Source of the DNA: Chenopodium formosanum
Lineage: Eukaryota > Streptophyta > Magnoliopsida > Caryophyllales > Amaranthaceae
Assembly (NCBI GenBank): GCA_024500155.1
Contig: CM044869.1
Coordinates: 54,267,898-54,331,897 of the forward strand
Direction: 5' to 3'
DNA length: 64,000 nucleotides
Under the pieces are notes generated by a model. That model did not search any database and was not told the origin of the DNA. It worked only from the letters and a program-made list of their open reading frames with translations. Position 1 is the stretch's first letter, and every line of letters starts with the position of its first letter. The position numbers and the translations under genes were made by a program. This document shows, piece after piece, positions 10,738 through 21,400 of the stretch.

Positions 10738-11534
10738 AATTTGTAGTCAGAAAGTACTTAATAAGATTCAGATTTTGTGAAAAAATATCTAATAAAAATA
10801 ATATTGCAAAATACTACTAATGTGTTAAAAATACTAGTCAATCGGATTTTTGTTGTTGACCTAATTTTTTGACATTGACTCACCTCAAAACACGTACTCC
10901 CAAAACTATCATCTCGTAGATAGAAACTATCCCCACCAATTCGAAATATCCCCAACCACCCCAGAAATACCCTTACCACATTGAAAACTAGCCCTCGCAA
11001 TGGTTTCGAGGGTGCTAACGCTGGAATCATGTTAATAGTAGAAATCTTGCCAAAAGTATTACTCGTATTTTATAACATTTTACCTTTTATAAGATAGTTT
11101 CTTATAATATTTTTTTACATTTGGTAGTTTGTAATTTTTGACAAAAAGTCTTTTTTTTTTAATAAAAGTTGATTATATCTTTGGTCTTGTATTAAGGGAA
11201 TCCCAAGAACAATGGTGCTGGGTGAATTTGGCAAACAGCTAGTGCAATGGCCAGTCACGGAAGTTGAAATGCTACGATATGGTCAAGTAGATTTTCCTTC
11301 TCAAATAGTTAAGGGAGGATCAGTTGTTGAACTCTTCGGAATCACAGGCTCTCAGGTTAAATTAACTACGGAGTATCACAAATACTTCTTTTAGTTTTTT
11401 ATTTGAAATATTTTTTTTTTTTAAATATTGGTTGGTCTTTTGATCATTTTAGGATTATAATGGAATAAGGTGCTTAATAATAATAATTTCTTGGCTGATA
11501 TTATTGAAGGCGGATGTGGAAGTTTCATTTGAAA

Positions 11535-12597
11535 TAGGGGTGAAAGTTCGGTTTTCGGTTTGGTTTTTTGCCCAAACCGAAACCGAACCACTTGAATTCG
11601 GTTTCCATATTTTTGAAACCACACCGCACCACTTTACTTTAGAAACCGAACCAAACCAAACCATATTTATTTCGGTTTCATAATAAGAAACCGAACCAAA
11701 CCGAATTTTTTGGGCCTCATTTATTTGGGCCAATAATCTGCAATTTTTTGGCCCTCATTCATCAACAAAGCAGTACTGTAGTAGCATAATATCATTAACA
11801 AGTTCTAAAACCTCTAATTCAACAAGTTTCAACTTAACAAAATCAAATCAAACCAATCCATACACACATAATTAAACAATTTATAACAACAAAATAACAA
11901 AATCAAACCAACCAATCCATACAAACAAGTTTTAACAACAGATTGAACAAGTTTTTAACAAGAACAGCAGCAGAATGGCAAAAGAGCAGTCATACCAAAC
12001 CCCTACACAACGGCCCTTCCCTCGAATTTGGGTTTCAAAGTCTAATTCGACCATGAAAACACTAGATCTAGTGTTTTCATGGTCGAATTTGACATGAAAC
12101 CCTTTAGTTGATGCCCTTGATGGAGTTCGAAAATCCACGAAAGGTTCGTCGATGGTGATGCGAATGGAAGGTGGAGAAGTGAGAAGAGAAAAGGAGAGAT
12201 AGTGAAGGGGGAGAAGTGAGAACTTGAGAAGAGGAAAGGAGAGTGAGTGAGAAGATTGAGAAGATCAGAATTCAGAAGAGGATAGAGAAGGGTGAAGCGT
12301 GGAGGTGGAGCCGCGGAGAAGAGAGAAGAGGAAATGAGAGAATTAGGGTTTTTTTTCATTTATATACTTAGGGTAAATCTGTTGGGCTAGGGTTATTTTT
12401 TGGGTTTGGGCTCATATTTCGGTTTGGTTCGGTTTTTTCGGTTTTTCAATTTCTCAAACCGAAACCGAACCAAAAACCGAATTATTTTGTTTTTCAAAAC
12501 CGAAACCAAACCACTTAAAAAAAAAACCGAACCATATTTGTTATTCGGTTTGGTTTTCGGTTCGGTTCGGTTTTACACCGCTTCACTTTCACCCCTA
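11535..12597. mobile_element. non-autonomous hAT element inserted in invertase exon 5
   Basis: Bounded by a perfect 8-bp target duplication ATTTGAAA (11527-11534 and 12598-12605) and 13-bp perfect inverted termini TAGGGGTGAAAGT, both hallmarks of hAT transposons. The ~100-200 bp at each end are packed with AACCGAA/TTCGGTT words in both orientations, the usual subterminal transposase-binding arrangement. The interior (about 11.9-12.4 kb) has no transposase ORF. It resembles a minus-strand leader (pyrimidine-rich, AACCCTAATTCTCTCATTT read on the minus strand) and contains a 46-bp palindrome. Removing the element and one TSD copy restores the invertase reading GAA ATA CCA GAA. Confidence 0.95.
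12044..12089. repeat. 46-bp perfect palindrome inside the hAT element
   Basis: Positions 12044-12066 and 12067-12089 are exact reverse complements with no spacer, centred on AGATCT. Arms run from AATTCGACC to CACTAGA. Confidence 0.95.
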
Positions 12598-13617
12598 ATT
12601 TGAAATACCAGAATTAAAAGATGCTGAAACAATGGACCCAACATGGACCAATCCAAGGACATTGTGCGAAGAAAAGGGAGTATCCGTTAAAGGGTCAATT
12701 GGGCCATTTGGGCTTCTAACACTTGCTACGACTGGCTTAGAAGAATACACAGCAATCTTCTTTAGAGTTTTCAAAGACCCGAATGCCTCAAACAAATATG
12801 TCGTCTTATTGGGCAATGACTTAAGCAGGTTACACTACTGCTCTTCGTATTCTTTAAATTTAGACTCCATCAATGTACTCCCTGTTGGAAATAGTAATGC
12901 AATCAGATATATTATTATCGATATACTAGGTAAAACTTACGGAGTAGTAACTTAAATGTCAGATGGAACCTCTAACTAAGTCTTAGATTGTGTTTGCGTA
13001 TTAATATTTTAGTCACTTATCTTGTATATATTTTACAATTATACCTTTGTTGTTTTGGTTGCACAGGTCATCTTTAAATCCAACTACTACTAAACCTAGT
13101 TATGGAACTTTTGTGGATGTGAATCCTGCTAAAGAAGAACTATCTTTAAGAGCTTTGGTAAGTTCAAACAATCTTTTTCAAAACTAATAGTGTTAACACT
13201 TGCACGGATGGCACCTTCATCTTGCAATTGTAACTTGTAAGCGTGTGCACTTAAGGATGACTTTTTCGATGATTTTTGCTCGTTTAAAAAAAAAAAAAAA
13301 AAAATCAAAACGAGCAAAAATTATTAAATGAGGTAGAAATTACTCTTCAACACACCTAGATACAAAGTATTGTAAAATGCTCGACAATTTACAAAGTATT
13401 TATTTATTTATTTTGACAGATTGATCATTCTATAGTAGAGAGCTTTGGTAGTAAGGGAAAGAATTGCATAACTGCTAGGGTTTATCCTAAACTGGCAATT
13501 AACGACAAAGCAAAGTTGTATTTGTTCAACTATGGAACCGAAGATGTTCGTATTACTAAATTAAGTGCTTGGAGTATGAAGAAGGCTCAAGTTAATCTTC
13601 CAATAGATATTAACTAG

Positions 13618-14632
13618 AACAGTTAATGAATTGTGAATAATCATAATTTGTTTTATTCATTATTCAAACCTACTTTGGAGCGTTTGTCATGGATTGGAAG
13701 ATGTGAATTCAGTTCTACTCGATCGGTATTTCCCTACTCCGTACAAGATAGTGGCCAATGTTATGCTATCTAAGTATTATTTAAGCACAAAATAATAATT
13801 TTGATGATTAGCTATTCTAATGACCTAATCATTTGTGTGCTGGCATTGTGTTTTGCTTTCTGTTATTCTCTTTTGCCCTTTTGCGTTCTGTTATTTCCTT
13901 TGTTAAATGAATGTAATAGATTATGTGCCAACTAGCTAGGCTTAGCATTCCGTAGTGCATGTATTAAGACTGTGATGGTGTAAGGGTTTTGATCAAGCAA
14001 TCAAATTATTCTCTCTTGTCCTTCTCTCTAAATTTTTTCTTCTTTGATCTAAGATCAGATTGCAGTAGATCTCTGTTAATCATCAAGTATCTATCTTTCT
14101 TTTTATTGTATTATACGAAGTTATTACTTGGTTTTACTTTACTCTTAAAGTGAATATTTTACACGTACGAGTAATTTAATTTAAATTTGATTGCAAATGT
14201 ACATAATAACACATGTATGGTGTTATAATAATACTGTACTTTATTCACCCAATATGTACAACTCTTTATTTAAATAGAATTGTACTTTCAGTAATTGAAC
14301 AATTCCAATATAAGGGTTGGGACTCGAACCAACCCCACTTGAGACAAATAGAGAGGTCGGGTTTCACATTTATTATTCACGCTCAACCAATTATGTGTTG
14401 TTATTAATATTTGCAATCAATTTATGCTTTATTACTGCTTTTATTTGTTTCAATGTGGCTCCGCCACTGCTTGTAGCTTATCAATAGAAATGCTCTTTAT
14501 TAATGTTGCTAGATAATTTTCAAAAGATCGTTTATTATAAAAAGTGATATTTAAAAGGTTAGTTTTGATAATTTTCCTAACATATGTACATCATGATAAT
14601 ATACGGAGTATTAATTATACAGTAATGATACT
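13618..14632. other. intergenic, no gene seen
   Basis: 3' flank of the invertase locus, AT-rich, with no supported ORF or repeat. Confidence 0.4.
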
Positions 14633-14893
14633 CAGGGCCGGTGAAGCACCTGTGCAAAGAGACCAATTGCACAGGGCCTCACAATGCAAGGGGCCTTAAA
14701 TCAGCAAAGTCCATTAATATTATAATCAAAGAAAGAAACAATTAGTCCAAGTTAATGACTTCAAGTGTTAAATATATTAGAACTCTCAGATTTCTGACAT
14801 TGTAATTATTAAACAATAGTGGGTAGGGCCCCATTTTTTTTTTGGGAGATGTTAAATTTGAACAGGGCCTCCGTAATAGTGAGGACGGCCCTG
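14633..14893. mobile_element. hAT-type MITE, 261 bp
   Basis: Flanked by a perfect 8-bp duplication ATGATACT (14625-14632 and 14894-14901). Termini are CAGGGCCGGTG and, inverted, CAGGGCCGTCC, giving a short CAGGGCCG TIR. Subterminal GGGCCT words recur inside. This is an old non-autonomous hAT remnant of a different family from the one at 11.5 kb. Confidence 0.85.
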
Positions 14894-14901
14894 ATGATAC
14901 T

Positions 14902-16515
14902 TGCTCCAAATCCTCCAAACCAATTACAGTTCTCTTCTTTATCCTCTCTTATTCCTTTTTTGTAATTAGTTTTTTCAAGCCCAGCTAGAAAGTTTTGTTA
15001 CTCCTCCGATTACATCTAAACGCAAAAGTATTGAGATACAAGAGTAAAATTAAATAACTGAATACTCTCATACGGAGTATTTATTATGATGAAGATGAAT
15101 TGAAATCACAAATTAAGAAAAACCCTAGCCTCTCTCTAAAACCCTAACCACCATTGTTAATTTTCAATGGGCTTTAGAAAGAGTATATAAATCGATCATA
15201 GACTTTTCAACCATTGGCTTAAGTTTTTGGTTGAGTTTGTACTTTAACAGCTTCCATCGACGATTGTATACCGGTGGAAAACCCCTAAACTTTATATTTT
15301 GTGTGCCTTTTTCTATTTACCTTTGTTTGTTTTAGGTTTATAATAACTTTTCCTTTTCTGAGAAGATAATCTCATTTGAAAGACGGAGTTCTTCTTCTTT
15401 CTTTTGAGGGGGAATTTGTTTTTTTGCATGATGGAATGTTGTGAAATTGTTTCATAACTAAGTAATGACTTGTGCGGGATTGAAACAAAGGTTAATCTTT
15501 TTATTACAATCAAATGATCGAATCAAATGAAAGTTTCTATACAGTTACAATAGATCGGTAGACCTGCTCCCCTCCATCGAATAAGACGGTAAATCACATT
15601 GATGTGAAGGACATCATGAAAAATGTAAGATTTGCAACAACATTGATACTCCGTAAATCACATTAGTGTTATACAACAATATCAACCCCAAAATTAATGC
15701 AAGTCTTATACTGTATTTACTATAACCCTACAATATCAACTCCAAAATATAATGCAAATGTAGCACTAGTTTGCAAATATGTAACATTGATATGAAGGAG
15801 CAAATATATCACAATAAGATGTTACATATTTGCTCCTTTGTTCCTTCCCCGAACTCAACGAGAATGTGGATCTAGAGCCGATAAAAATAAAATTTGGTGT
15901 CTCTTACAACATGTTCAAAGGCAAATACTTGAGTTTTCAAGCTGGCAATTTATTATAACGCGGTTACAAATTTATAAAGCTTCTATAAGTAGCTTGTAGC
16001 TTGGCGAATGTATTCTATATTTCTATAGTTTTTATTCTTTTATTCCGTTAAACTCATGCCAAAAAAAAAAAAAGAAACGGAGCACAATCTTTATGACTTG
16101 TACAAATGTTTTATACTATGTACATTTATACCGTATGTACTTCGCATTACAAAACATAATTTCGTAGTCCGTATACACATCCAAAAACATCATTAAAGTT
16201 TTTAATTAAAAAAAATCCACATTTCTAACCAACAAGGCGGTTACACTTAAGGTAAAGTGGGCCAGCCCCAAAAAATCCGTTACGTTATATCATTCCTTTC
16301 ACAAAAACTGACATCCTTCAAAATATCAGACACTCAAAATGACCTAAAAAACACACTATCCTAATCCATCATCCCACGATCCGTGTCACCATCTTAAACA
16401 CAATACCAGCCATTGATTTACATTCCATCTAACGGCCCACAATCGCACCCATTTCAAAGAAGTCATGATCCGTGTGCTTTCTTTTCCACCAATCAGATCA
16501 CTCTTAGTGACTCAT
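14902..16515. other. intergenic with a promoter-like segment
   Basis: No supported gene. At 15121-15150 there are two telo-box-like motifs (AACCCTAG, AAACCCTAACC), followed at about 15183 by TATATAAAT, an arrangement common in promoters of plant translation or snoRNA genes, but no ORF follows. Around 15815-15840, GATGTTACATATTTGCTCC partly inverts a nearby stretch. The proximal histone H1 promoter occupies the right end. Confidence 0.4.
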
Positions 16516-16522
16516 TATATAT
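16379..16522 (+). promoter_or_regulatory. histone H1 promoter: GATCCGTGT repeats, AAACACA box, TATA box
   Basis: GATCCGTGT occurs at about 16379 and again at about 16468. An AAACACA motif, the H1-box word known from H1 promoters, lies between them near 16396. The sequence CCAATCAGATCA precedes the TATA box TATATAT at 16516-16522, which is 132 bp before the start codon. Motif roles are inferred from known histone promoters. Confidence 0.5.
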
Positions 16523-16653
16523 CCCCCCAAATATTCATTCCCCCTTTACCATCATCTTCTATCCATCGATTCTTCCTTTGTACTCTTTCTGATATTCTCT
16601 CTCATTTTCTCTCTCCCCTTTTTGTGATAATTTTCTCAAAAATTTCTGAAATC

Positions 16654-17629
16654 ATGGTTGCTAGTACTGCTACTAAGACTATGAAGAAAACTTCTGCTCC
16701 GAAGAAAGCTGCTGCTGCGAAATCTGCTCCTTCTCATCCTCCTTATATCGAGGTATTTGTTCTCCTCTTTTGATTTTTTTGAATGATTTTTATAGCTTTT
16801 TTGATGGTTTTTGATTTGATTTTGGTAGTTTGAAGGAATTTTCTGAGTTTCTGATATGTTTTTGCACGATTTCATGAAGTTTTGATTTGAGCTTTGTTTC
16901 ATTCATCGTTAAGTTTCGGAGTATTTTTATGCGATTTTGTGAATGTTTAATGATGAAAATGATGAATTTTCTGGACATTTTTGAGGTTTTGGTGAAAGTT
17001 TCGCTTGATTTTGAGCTTTGTTTCAATCATCGTTGAAGGATTTTGTGAGTTTTTGATGATGAAACTGATGATTTTCTGGAAATTTCTCGCAGATGATAAC
17101 AGAAGCTTTGGTTTCTCTGAAGGAGAGAACAGGATCAAGCCACTACGCAATCGCAAAACACATCGAAGAGCAACAGAAGGTTCGCGACCTTCCTCCAAAC
17201 TTCAGAAAGCTTCTCTTCAACCAACTGAAGAAAAGCGTAGCTTCTGGAAAGCTCGTCATGGTGAAGAAATCCTTCAAACTTCCACCTACCACCTCCAAGA
17301 AGTCTCCGACCGCCGCACCAGCCGCCGCCGAGAAGCCAAAAGCCGCCGCTAAGCCAAAATCAAAGGAAGCCGCTGCAAAGCCAGCCAAAAAATCAGCCGC
17401 CGCTAAGCCAAAAGCAGCCGTCGCTAAAACCAAGACTGCTACAGCTAAGGCTAAGGCGTCGACAACGGCGGCGAAGAAGCAGAAGGTGACGATGAAGTCT
17501 CCGGCGAAGTCGCCGGCCAAGAAGGTTGCGCCGGTGAAGGCGAAGAAGCCGAAGAGTATTAAGTCGCCGGCGAAGAAAGCTACTGCCGTGAAGAAAACTG
17601 TTGCGATGAAGAAGACTAACAAGAAGTGA
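16654..17629 (+). CDS. linker histone H1
   Basis: Two exons, 16654-16752 and 17093-17629, joined at PPYIE|MITEAL with GT-AG borders. The product is 211 aa. The short N-terminal tail is Lys/Ala/Ser-rich. The globular H15 winged-helix domain spans about residues 28-97, with MITEALVSLKERTGSSHYAI, LPPNFRKLLFNQLKK and SGKLVMVKKSFKL. The long C-terminal tail is Lys/Ala/Pro-rich, with SPAK/SPAKK repeats that bind linker DNA. Length and architecture are those of canonical plant H1. The single intron within the globular domain is the usual plant H1 position. The C-terminal region is much more GC-rich than its surroundings because of Ala/Pro/Lys codons. The ATG is the first in a pyrimidine-rich leader downstream of a TATA box. 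The gene is intact. Confidence 0.97.
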
Positions 17630-18476
17630 TTTGGAGTTGTGATGATTTGAGTTTGTAAATTTGTCGATAGGTTTAAGTTTGTGTTTAGAGAAGGATGAAT
17701 GTTGATTATCATGACTACTTAGGTAGTTTAAAAAATTCTAGGGTTTGTAGAAAACTCAGACTTTTACTAGTTTGGTTTGTTATTCAAATTAGGTTTTATC
17801 ATTAATGATTAGATGGCTAATCATTTTACCTTAGTTTAGCTTAATTGCCTGTTTTTAAGTTCTTCAGCTTTAATACAAATTAGAAATCTGGATTTCGCTA
17901 TATTATCTTTAGCTTTAATTTACATCCACACCCTTTGCTTTGAATTTACGACATTGATTGTTCTTAATAATAACCATTAATTCCTGTTCAATAAAAAAAT
18001 AACCATTAATTTGTGAAATTAATGTGTTGTTATTAATTAAATCACAATTCGAGGGTCTATCGTTTCGAAGGATTATCACAAATGATCTTATCCATATTTT
18101 CGAGATTATTTAACTTTTTTGATTTATTCTCAATTTCTTTGAAGGTTAAAACTTTGAATTTTTGCCAATCTAAAAATATTCATATTAGTGAAATTTTGAA
18201 TTTTTGCAATTGCATTATGGTATTTACCAAATTCTGTTAAAAAAATGATACTCCATTACCAAAATTCTTGAATTTAAATTTCAAGGGCAGAACTCTGGAT
18301 GAAAACACAGATTCAATTAAAATTGGAGACAAATTTGAATTTGCGTCAAATATCAATATCCTTGGTTGATCATAATTTCAAATTTTGTAATCCTGGTTAC
18401 CCAATAAAGTTTGAAATGGGGGAAAAGTAGAATCCTGAAAAAATTAGGTGGGCCAAAAGAATTGGGCCAATACAAA
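17630..18476. other. convergent intergenic region, 3' ends of H1 and the P-loop kinase gene
   Basis: AT-rich; contains the presumed 3'UTRs of two converging genes. No other feature was recognised. Confidence 0.5.
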
Positions 18477-21400
18477 TTAGGCTACAGCAAGTTCACAGTT
18501 AAGAATGGCAGTCTTGAGATCCTTCTGAATATTGGGCCTCAAAGGTGATAAGATCATTTCTTTCCAGGCTGAGCCCTGATGAGAAAGTGGGCTTTGATCC
18601 GTGTGAAGTTCGTAAATGGACTCAGCTTCGTCGTTGAGGCTACCCAATATGTTTAGACAATTGATTTCTTCCACATCTACTAATAGTCTGCTGTGTCCAT
18701 CCTTCCACCCTATCAACTGCACATCATAAAATTCAATTACCATTAAATATTGTACATTTGTACTACTTGGTTCCTACCATTAAGTAAAATGATGTGACCC
18801 TATGAATTCAAAACCTTTATCACATGCCCGTTAAGACGTATAATATTAAGATGTGATATTAAGACAACGTTAGTTTTGTATTGACATTCCCGTCTTGTAA
18901 ATTTAAGATGATGTAAACGTGTTGATTTTATTCACATGCCCGTTTTGTAAGTTTATGATGCAATTGTACAAGGCCATGCATGTATAGAGTCTTTGTATGA
19001 GAGGAGAATGATTAAGCCTTAAGGGGGGTAAATACTAAATAGACAAGGGAGAAGAAATTACCCTGGGTGGACCACATACGGCGTTGGTGCAATAAAGCCT
19101 AGCATTGTCAACAAGCTCACAATATTTTGGAAAAGCACTTGCAAATCTCTTGTGAGACTTTAGCTGTGATTGTACCCTCACTGCCCTTCCAACCATTATT
19201 GCTCTCCTGTTTCATCCATTCTTAAGTTTACGAGCACCAACCAAAAAAAAAAAAAAAAAGGAGGGAGTATGGAACATTTACCTGATGCCTCTTACAACCG
19301 CAAGATAAGCATCACAGACAACACCAACAAGCTCAATTCTATAGGGCTTCCGGCCCTTTACTTGTTTTGAATGTGCATCATCATCTTCCACTTGCTCCCA
19401 ATAATTCTCTATAGTGGTGCCATCTTCTGCTTCCTTGTAACCAAGTCCCATTCGATACCTAGACTTGTGTACGTTGCGAGCCATTTCTATTGTTTGCTCC
19501 ACAAAGGGCATCCATGCTAATGTCCCGTCCATTATCACATCCCTCCCTTCATTTAAGGCTGTTACTAGCAATGATTGTGCTGCATCTGTTGATGATTGAT
19601 GTACCTATTTTTAAACCACGGAGATGCATAATCAACATTAGTCTCTATCTCAAATTGACATTTTGAATCTTAGATATTAAAAAGATCGGACCAAATTGAA
19701 TTAACAAGTAGCAGCGTGTTAATTTTTAAGTCAGATAAGTTTATTCTAAATATAATCTTATCCATATATGCAATAAACTTAAATTAAAGTCCTTAATCTC
19801 GATTTCTTTTTTTTTTGACGAGCTTAATCTCGATTTCGTTTCAGTTTTATTCGATCCAAACTAGGCTGACGCACTCCTCGATTGCCCCAACACGTACATG
19901 GCACTAGAGAAAGAAGAATATTCTTATGACTAGAATTGTTGTTATTAAGTACCTATTTTTTTTTTATGCATAATTCTTATGAAAGTTTATTTGATTGCAC
20001 GATGACATGTTACACTATGAGTGGTTTTCATGTAACAACAAACAAATTCATTAACAAAATCTAGATCCACTAATTATTCCATAGTAAGATCATGGCCAAA
20101 TCTCCGTTTTAAAAAAAATGAAATCATGGTCTAAGAATCCAATATTTTAGTTAAACTAGTAGTCAAATCCATTCACAGAATCAATTGATTTGAATGGCCA
20201 ACAAATGTTGTTTTCCAGTTGTCAATACTATGTAACTTTTAAAAGGTGGTCACCGACATTTGAGCCTAGTAAATTTCTCCTCTATATGAACACTTTTAAT
20301 GATTACTCGTACAAGTTTACAACAAATAGTTACCCTTCAAAAAAAGTCAAGGACATACTTAGTGAATGTGAGGGTAAATAAGTAAATCAGTGTTCTCCTT
20401 CATACTACCATTTATAATAAGAAAAAACTATATATAGTCCTAATGGCTACATATAAGAAGTTAAATAAAAGAGGAAATGATAGACATATTATTAACATTT
20501 ATTATACTGATTTACTCCGTAAATTGAAGATAAATTTCCAACTTAAGACTAAAGAAGAAAGTAAATGTTTATATCCTTTACACTCTGTGATATAAGGCGA
20601 CTTTAAAGGAACAAATGCGCATTGAAGAGAAGAACAACACAATCTTAAAGAGACGAAGAGAATATTTAAAGTGAGAATAATAGGAGTGATTACCAATTCA
20701 GCAGTTTGAAGCATATCACCATGATGACCACTAGAACTAAGGGCTCTATAAATGACATCCGTCTCTTTGAAAGCATCTGCTTCCACTATTACCGCATTTG
20801 CCCCAACTCCTGACCAAAATGGCCTGCTACAACAACAATTTCATATCTTTCTTAGCATGCATTTATGATAATTTAAGCAAATTATTATCCTTAAAAAAAA
20901 GTGTTACCTAGCTAGTAAATTAATTATTGCTATATTATAATGAAATTAAGTGCTTGACGTGTAAATATTTAAATGTACAACAAACTTACGTAATGCAACT
21001 AATTAGATTTTACCAAATAAGCTAGTTAGAGAAGAAACACAAGAGAAAATAAAGATAATATAAGAGGATGAAATTACTCTTTAAGGATGTCTTTGAGGAC
21101 AGTGCTCTTGCCGGCACCCATTCCACCACCCATGAGTAGGAGTACCGGACTTCTCTTGTTGTGAGCCACCGGCACCATCACCTCCGTGCACGATTCTCCA
21201 TTGCTGCCATTCGATATCCCGCCTATCGCCTTCATCTCCTCAACTAACGTTGCGAACACTCGTGTCACCTTCAAACTATGTACCACCCTATCGAGTCTTT
21301 GTTTTCTGTTTAAAGAACTTATAACATCACAAAATAAGTATCTAAATTAACCATAATTTTTTTTTTAATAATCTTTTTATAAATTGTTTGCCAATTTTTA

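Larger units (their letters stand above)
8749..13617 (+). pseudogene. GH32 cell-wall invertase / fructan exohydrolase-type gene, disrupted
   Basis: Seven exons: 8749-8867, 9095-9103 (9-bp mini-exon encoding the DPN of NDPNG), 9822-10690, 11197-11355, 11510-12828 (split by a hAT element), 13067-13157 and 13420-13617. All junctions are GT-AG and keep frame. GH32 motifs are present: WMNDPNG nucleophile block across exons 1-3, WSGSVT, NLRDP, and MWECPDFFPV with the acid/base Glu. Pro in WECPD marks the cell-wall type that cleaves beta-fructosides in the apoplast. The C-terminal beta-sandwich is complete to the stop at 13615. Defects: in exon 1, the frame from ATG 8749 hits TAA while the conserved DPYRTAYHFQP is one frame away, so a +1 indel lies near 8795-8800. 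No signal peptide is visible. Exon 5 carries a 1,063-bp hAT. Where invertases have the DDTK motif, this protein has IDGK, suggesting exohydrolase-like specificity (inference). A functional product is unlikely. Confidence 0.88.

Noticed and set aside
11932..12359. Two small minus-strand ORFs inside the hAT element as a captured host gene
   Set aside because: They overlap in different frames, show no recognisable domain and look like leader sequence of a deleted transposase gene; gene capture cannot be supported.
14270..14400. Possible tRNA remnant around GGGACTCGAACCAACCCC
   Set aside because: A B-box-like inverse is present, but no acceptor stem, anticodon arm or A box could be fitted.
17143..17712. 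189-codon minus-strand ORF opposite histone H1
   Set aside because: It is the antisense shadow of the Lys/Ala-rich H1 tail; composition (Ala/Phe/Leu) is explained by the complement of AAG/GCC codons.
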